A DNA stretch of 64,000 bases from an uncultured Acetatifactor sp. GTDB taxonomy: Bacteria > Bacillota > Clostridia > Lachnospirales > Lachnospiraceae. The notes under the pieces are model-generated. The model searched no databases. It worked only from the letters and a program-made list of their open reading frames with translations, and had not been told where the DNA came from. Of this stretch, positions 60,528 to 64,000 are shown in pieces (position 1 is the stretch's first letter; the number at the start of each line of letters is the position of its first letter). A program made the translations under genes and the position numbers. The stretch lies in assembly GCA_934433135.1 (NCBI GenBank), contig CAKRZO010000005.1:62001-126000 (forward strand), in the 5' to 3' direction.

Positions 60528-61539
60528 TGCGCAGTTTCCGTACAAACAGGCGCAGCCGGTATTGCAGCCAGAAGGAAAGATCGCTCTTTTGCTGCAGGGC
60601 AATCCATTTTTGCTCCTCTGCTCCCGTATATTGCAGATAATAGGGATTCCGGGCAAAATCCGGGAATTTTTCCGTAGTTTTTTCCCTTAAACTTTTTGCA
60701 AAAGACAACTTCGGATGCCTTACTCCCTGGAGATAGGTAAACAGTGTAATCACATAATAAAGTTCCGTATATCGGTATTCAATCTCCGGGAAGTACTCTT
60801 TGAGGAAGCCTCTTTTTTCACATTCCTCATACAACAGATCCGCCGCGCTCAACCTGTCCATGCATTTTTCCATAGAAATATGGTGCACCGTGGACACAAC
60901 ATGCTGGTAATAAAAATACAGAGGCTCCTCCACTTTTTCAAAGTGGTTAAAATACAAAGACCACACCGATCCGGCACAGTTGTCTTCATAAAAAATGCCT
61001 TCCGGAAACCGTAAGTTATTTTGCTGAATGATTTCGTTTTTATAGATCTTAATGACCATGCTTCCCGGACGCATGAGAAGCATTTTGTGCTTTTCTTTAT
61101 CCAAGACACCCGTCTGCTCCATCGTATTATTCCGGATAATCTTACCGGGTGTAAAAGTGTGTTCGGATACAAGGTTATAGTCGCAGCCGACCATATCGGC
61201 TCCGGTGCTTTGCGCTTTGGCAAGCAGCTTCTCATAGCAATCGGGGCTCACCCAGTCATCGCTGTCCACAAAACCGATCCACTCACCGCCTGCTATCTTT
61301 AAACCCTCATTTTTGGCTCCGCCCTGTCTCTTATTGACGGAATAACTGATTACTTTGACCTTCTCCGGGAACTGTTTTTCATACGTTTTCAAAATGCTCA
61401 GGGAATCATCGGTAGAAGCGTCATTTACCGCTATAATCTCATAATCCGTTATGGTCTGATTCAATAAAGAATCCAGGCAGAAGGAAAGCAATCCGTCCGC
61501 CGCCATATTATAGACCGGAACAATGATACTTAATTTCAT
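60508..61539 (-). CDS. GT2 glycosyltransferase
   Basis: A 343-residue cytoplasmic GT2 enzyme: MKLSIIVPVYNMAADGLLSF, IIAVNDASTDDSLSIL, GGAKNEGLKIAGGEWIGFVD, with the D-x-D type SDDW. The C-terminal half is helical and mixed basic. It overlaps the ABC flippase gene by four bases. It probably adds one sugar of the lipid-linked oligosaccharide. Its last codons come from the inserted hairpin repeat (VKSEI). Confidence 0.9.
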   Translation of the reverse strand: MKLSIIVPVYNMAADGLLSFCLDSLLNQTITDYEIIAVNDASTDDSLSILKTYEKQFPEKVKVISYSVNKRQGGAKNEGLKIAGGEWIGFVDSDDWVSPDCYEKLLAKAQSTGADMVGCDYNLVSEHTFTPGKIIRNNTMEQTGVLDKEKHKMLLMRPGSMVIKIYKNEIIQQNNLRFPEGIFYEDNCAGSVWSLYFNHFEKVEEPLYFYYQHVVSTVHHISMEKCMDRLSAADLLYEECEKRGFLKEYFPEIEYRYTELYYVITLFTYLQGVRHPKLSFAKSLREKTTEKFPDFARNPYYLQYTGAEEQKWIALQQKSDLSFWLQYRLRLFVRKLRSVKSEI

Positions 61540-63335
61540 TCGTCTTTTTCCCTTTCTATGCTTACTTTTCCATTCTCAACACGGTAGACCATATCACATT
61601 TTTCAATGGTCTGGAGACGGTGGGCAATGATAATCAGCGTCTTCTTCCCCTGGAAACGGTTAATGGAATCCATAATCGCCGCCTCGGTATCATTGTCAAG
61701 AGCAGAGGTCGCTTCGTCCAGAATCAGTACCTCCGGGTCATGGTACAAAGCCCTGGCAATCCCGATTCTCTGCCTCTGCCCTCCGGAAAGCCTTATGCCT
61801 CTTTCTCCGATTCCGGTTAAAAGCCCTTCCGGCAGCTTCTTAATAAATTCATCCAGCTGGGCTTCTTTTAAAACCTCCCAGACTCTGTCTTCGTCAATTT
61901 CCTCCTCCGGTACGCCGAAAGCCACATTTTTCAAAATGGTATCATCCAGCATAAAAATCATCTGGGGAATATAACCGATATTTTTAAGCCATGCCCGGTA
62001 ACAGGTCTTTACATCGACTCCGTCTGCGGTAATGCTTCCGCTCTTCGGTTCTAAAAGACCCAGCAGAATATCTACCACCGTACTCTTTCCTGCGCCGGAA
62101 GTCCCCACGATTCCCACAGACTTTCCGATGGGAATGGTCAGATCGGCATGATCGAAAATCAGACGATCGGTATTCGGGTATGCATAAGTAATATCCGTCA
62201 TCTTAATATTATGCCGCATGGGAAGCTTTTCTTCCGGGGCATGCAAAGCCGCCTGCGATTTGGCATTGTCTTTTCCCACTCCGTCCGGCATGGCAAAAGA
62301 CAGATCCACATTCTGATCACTGATTTCATCCTGGAGATTGTCACTGACTCCCATGAAGAACGGTTCAAAATAGGAAATGGAATTGATCTGGTTGTTAATG
62401 CGGTTCACGCAAGGCAGAAGCACCAGCGCCGCTGCCGCAAAAGTGGTAATGGAATTCATCATCCGGTCGGTGGGTACTCCGGTCAGCACCATAAAAATCA
62501 TATAGCCGACCATCGTAATTACGCAGACCGTTTCAATCAAAAGTTTGGGAATATTATTATAAAGACTGTAACGCTGTACGGCTTCCACATACCCTTTTCC
62601 GCATTTTACATACTCATTGACAAAATAACCTTCCTTGCAGGATATTTTGACTTCTTTTATTCCCTGAACCGTCTGGGAAATCCACTTAAACAGACCGCTG
62701 TAATAGCTCTGATTGTCCTCTCCCGCCTTATGCATAATCGGTTTTAAAACTCTTTTGATCAAAACCAGCAGAATAATGAGAACCAGGGCAATCAGAATCG
62801 TCATGGCGCCGTTTTGGATAAAACAGAAGGTTACGATAAAAACCGATACAAAGATGTCGGACAAAAGCTGCAGAAGCGCAAGAATCAGCGCATACATGTT
62901 ATTGACATCGGAGGTAATGCTTCTTTGCACCACCGCAGTATCCGCATTCAGGTAGAACTCATACTTTCTGCGCAGGTAATTGCGCATCATCCGCTCCGAA
63001 GTCCGGAACTGATTGGTATAAATGAAAGCCAGAGTTGCTTTCTGCTGCAGATACAAAAACAGGTTCTTCACCACAAATACCAGAATTAAGGCCGCCATGA
63101 TAAGAACCATAAAACGCTGCCTGCTTCCGCCTCCCAATGCCTCATAGAAAAAATGCAGCCAGGAATTGCGTTCAATGGCATCCGCATCCATAATAGTGCT
63201 GATGACCGGCACGATCATCCCCACACCTGCCGTCTGCAGAGCCGCACCGATGATCATCAGCACAACCAGTCCCGCCATTGTTGTCTTCTGCCGCTGATCC
63301 AGCAAAATATTCAGCTTCTTTAAAATCTGTCCCAT
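61536..63335 (-). CDS. ABC transporter/flippase with fused membrane and ATPase domains (PglK-like)
   Basis: A 599-residue half transporter: six membrane segments in about 1-320 and an ATPase domain from about 375 with GTSGAGKSTVVDILLGL, LSGGQRQRIGIARALYHDPE, and VLILDEATSALDND. The subgroup resembles PglK, which flips lipid-linked oligosaccharide in Campylobacter. A flippase role for the pseudaminic-acid-containing glycan fits its location between glycosyltransferase genes. Confidence 0.88.
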   Translation of the reverse strand: MGQILKKLNILLDQRQKTTMAGLVVLMIIGAALQTAGVGMIVPVISTIMDADAIERNSWLHFFYEALGGGSRQRFMVLIMAALILVFVVKNLFLYLQQKATLAFIYTNQFRTSERMMRNYLRRKYEFYLNADTAVVQRSITSDVNNMYALILALLQLLSDIFVSVFIVTFCFIQNGAMTILIALVLIILLVLIKRVLKPIMHKAGEDNQSYYSGLFKWISQTVQGIKEVKISCKEGYFVNEYVKCGKGYVEAVQRYSLYNNIPKLLIETVCVITMVGYMIFMVLTGVPTDRMMNSITTFAAAALVLLPCVNRINNQINSISYFEPFFMGVSDNLQDEISDQNVDLSFAMPDGVGKDNAKSQAALHAPEEKLPMRHNIKMTDITYAYPNTDRLIFDHADLTIPIGKSVGIVGTSGAGKSTVVDILLGLLEPKSGSITADGVDVKTCYRAWLKNIGYIPQMIFMLDDTILKNVAFGVPEEEIDEDRVWEVLKEAQLDEFIKKLPEGLLTGIGERGIRLSGGQRQRIGIARALYHDPEVLILDEATSALDNDTEAAIMDSINRFQGKKTLIIIAHRLQTIEKCDMVYRVENGKVSIEREKDE

Positions 63336-63350
63336 AGCCTTCTGCTCCTA

Positions 63351-64000
63351 CTATATCTGCTCATTCTGCCTGTGAATCAGGGGATCCTCATAGGCATCCA
63401 TGAAATCTTCTCCCAGGCGTACTACCTCATCTGCAAATTCAATGGCTTTTATCTCCGTCAGCACTGCCACGGCCTTCTTAAACCGCAGCCCCGGGAAGAA
63501 ATTCAGCATTTCCATGGGCACTGTGGCATCGAACTGCGGGTATTCTTTAAAAAGTGTACGGTAATCCAGTTCATCTCTGGGGTGAGGTTTAATGAATACC
63601 GTTCCTTCTTTTTCATAACGATGAATGATATCCCGGAAAATCCGTTCCCGCACATCCAGCGTACAAAGCGGATCGGTTAAAATCAGTATTTTATCCCCGA
63701 AACGGGCGCTTTCTTCAATCTGCTTTTGCAATTTTTCTCTGTCCCGGATAAACGCTTTCAGAATCATCTCCTTGTCCTGTGGTGTCAGTCTTTCGGAAAG
63801 CGCTTTCCGGGGAACTTCCACATAACGGGGACAGGGATAACGAATGGCAGAGATATCGTTTACTTCCATGTCAAGGCAATATTTTCCGTAACCGTTCTGG
63901 ACAAAAATCAGATTGCATTTTCTGGACAAAAAGGCTTTTAATCCGAAATGTCCCCGATTATCATACCTGGCGGCGTCAAAATTTTTCAGGCAGTTTAACC
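63351..64000 (-). CDS. Putative sialyl/polysialyltransferase-like glycosyltransferase (runs off window)
   Basis: The frame is open from the right window edge to the stop at 63351, at least 216 residues, so the start lies beyond 64000. The late segment GTVFIKPHPRDELDYRTLF is the KPHPR motif shared by bacterial sialyltransferase/polysialyltransferase-type families (GT52 and relatives), and LNFFPGLRFKKAVAVLTEIK resembles their final Rossmann part. CMP-activated nonulosonic acids are the usual donors, so it could be the pseudaminyl transferase. Family assignment is tentative. Confidence 0.6.
   Translation of the reverse strand, partial: LNCLKNFDAARYDNRGHFGLKAFLSRKCNLIFVQNGYGKYCLDMEVNDISAIRYPCPRYVEVPRKALSERLTPQDKEMILKAFIRDREKLQKQIEESARFGDKILILTDPLCTLDVRERIFRDIIHRYEKEGTVFIKPHPRDELDYRTLFKEYPQFDATVPMEMLNFFPGLRFKKAVAVLTEIKAIEFADEVVRLGEDFMDAYEDPLIHRQNEQI

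Overview
The window looks like a chromosomal segment of a Gram-positive gut-type Clostridia, probably a Lachnospiraceae member. The basis is moderate GC, strong AGGAGG-type ribosome sites, lipobox solute-binding proteins, YesM/YesN-type two-component proteins, a rhamnose-type cell-wall polysaccharide locus, and no outer-membrane genes. The genus is not determined. Almost all genes are on the minus strand. No rRNA, tRNA or CRISPR array was seen.

Layout. (1) 1-8.5 kb: a carbohydrate-uptake operon (lipoprotein, two permeases, response regulator, histidine kinase, SGNH hydrolase, GH3 enzyme cut by the window edge). (2) 8.55-17 kb: a relic RelBE toxin-antitoxin pair behind a bidirectional terminator, then a second uptake operon (lipoprotein, two permeases, cytosolic GH28 polygalacturonase, AraC regulator, two Gfo/Idh/MocA oxidoreductases). 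An alpha/beta hydrolase is divergent from it. (3) 18.2-30 kb: rhamnan-type wall polysaccharide locus (rmlB, rmlA, rmlC, Wzm/Wzt-like ABC exporter, methyltransferase-kinase fusion, two large GT2 proteins; no rmlD). (4) 30.2-33.3 kb: a very large membrane-anchored GH25 lysozyme with a repetitive acidic N-terminal tail. (5) 33.5-38.7 kb: intact PIN toxin-antitoxin, UDG-like protein, RpiB-like isomerase with LacI operators, LacI regulator, Nudix hydrolase, aldo/keto reductase. (6) 38.8-44.2 kb: a decay zone with fragments of a transposase, GH36, GH30, a Prp-like protease and a histidine kinase, interspersed with an intact anchored SGNH-like protein and a DUF6061-like protein. (7) 44.2-46.9 kb: a GC-rich ABC/FtsX transporter, likely acquired. 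(8) 47-64 kb: a truncated YefM antitoxin, then a surface-glycan locus. That locus has pseudaminic-acid genes (pseF, pseG, pseI, pseH-like), an ACP plus FkbH-like enzyme, an RffA-type aminotransferase, an acyltransferase, GtrB/GtrII-like proteins, a PglK-like flippase and glycosyltransferases. It runs off the right edge, where pseB/pseC would be expected.

How it fits together. RmlA/RmlB make dTDP-4-keto-6-deoxyglucose, which RmlC sends towards rhamnose and which RffA could aminate for the second glycan. The Pse genes make CMP-pseudaminic acid. FkbH/ACP may supply an unusual carrier-bound acyl group. The Wzm/Wzt and PglK-like transporters would move the glycans outward, and GtrB/GtrII-like proteins would add side groups outside.

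Most unusual features: an in-frame 57-bp minisatellite inside pseG; a family of inverted-repeat-bounded intergenic elements (20.3, 54.5 and 57.0 kb) whose hairpin shows compensatory base changes; a second hairpin repeat family; the FkbH/ACP/Pse combination; and the methyltransferase-kinase fusion.
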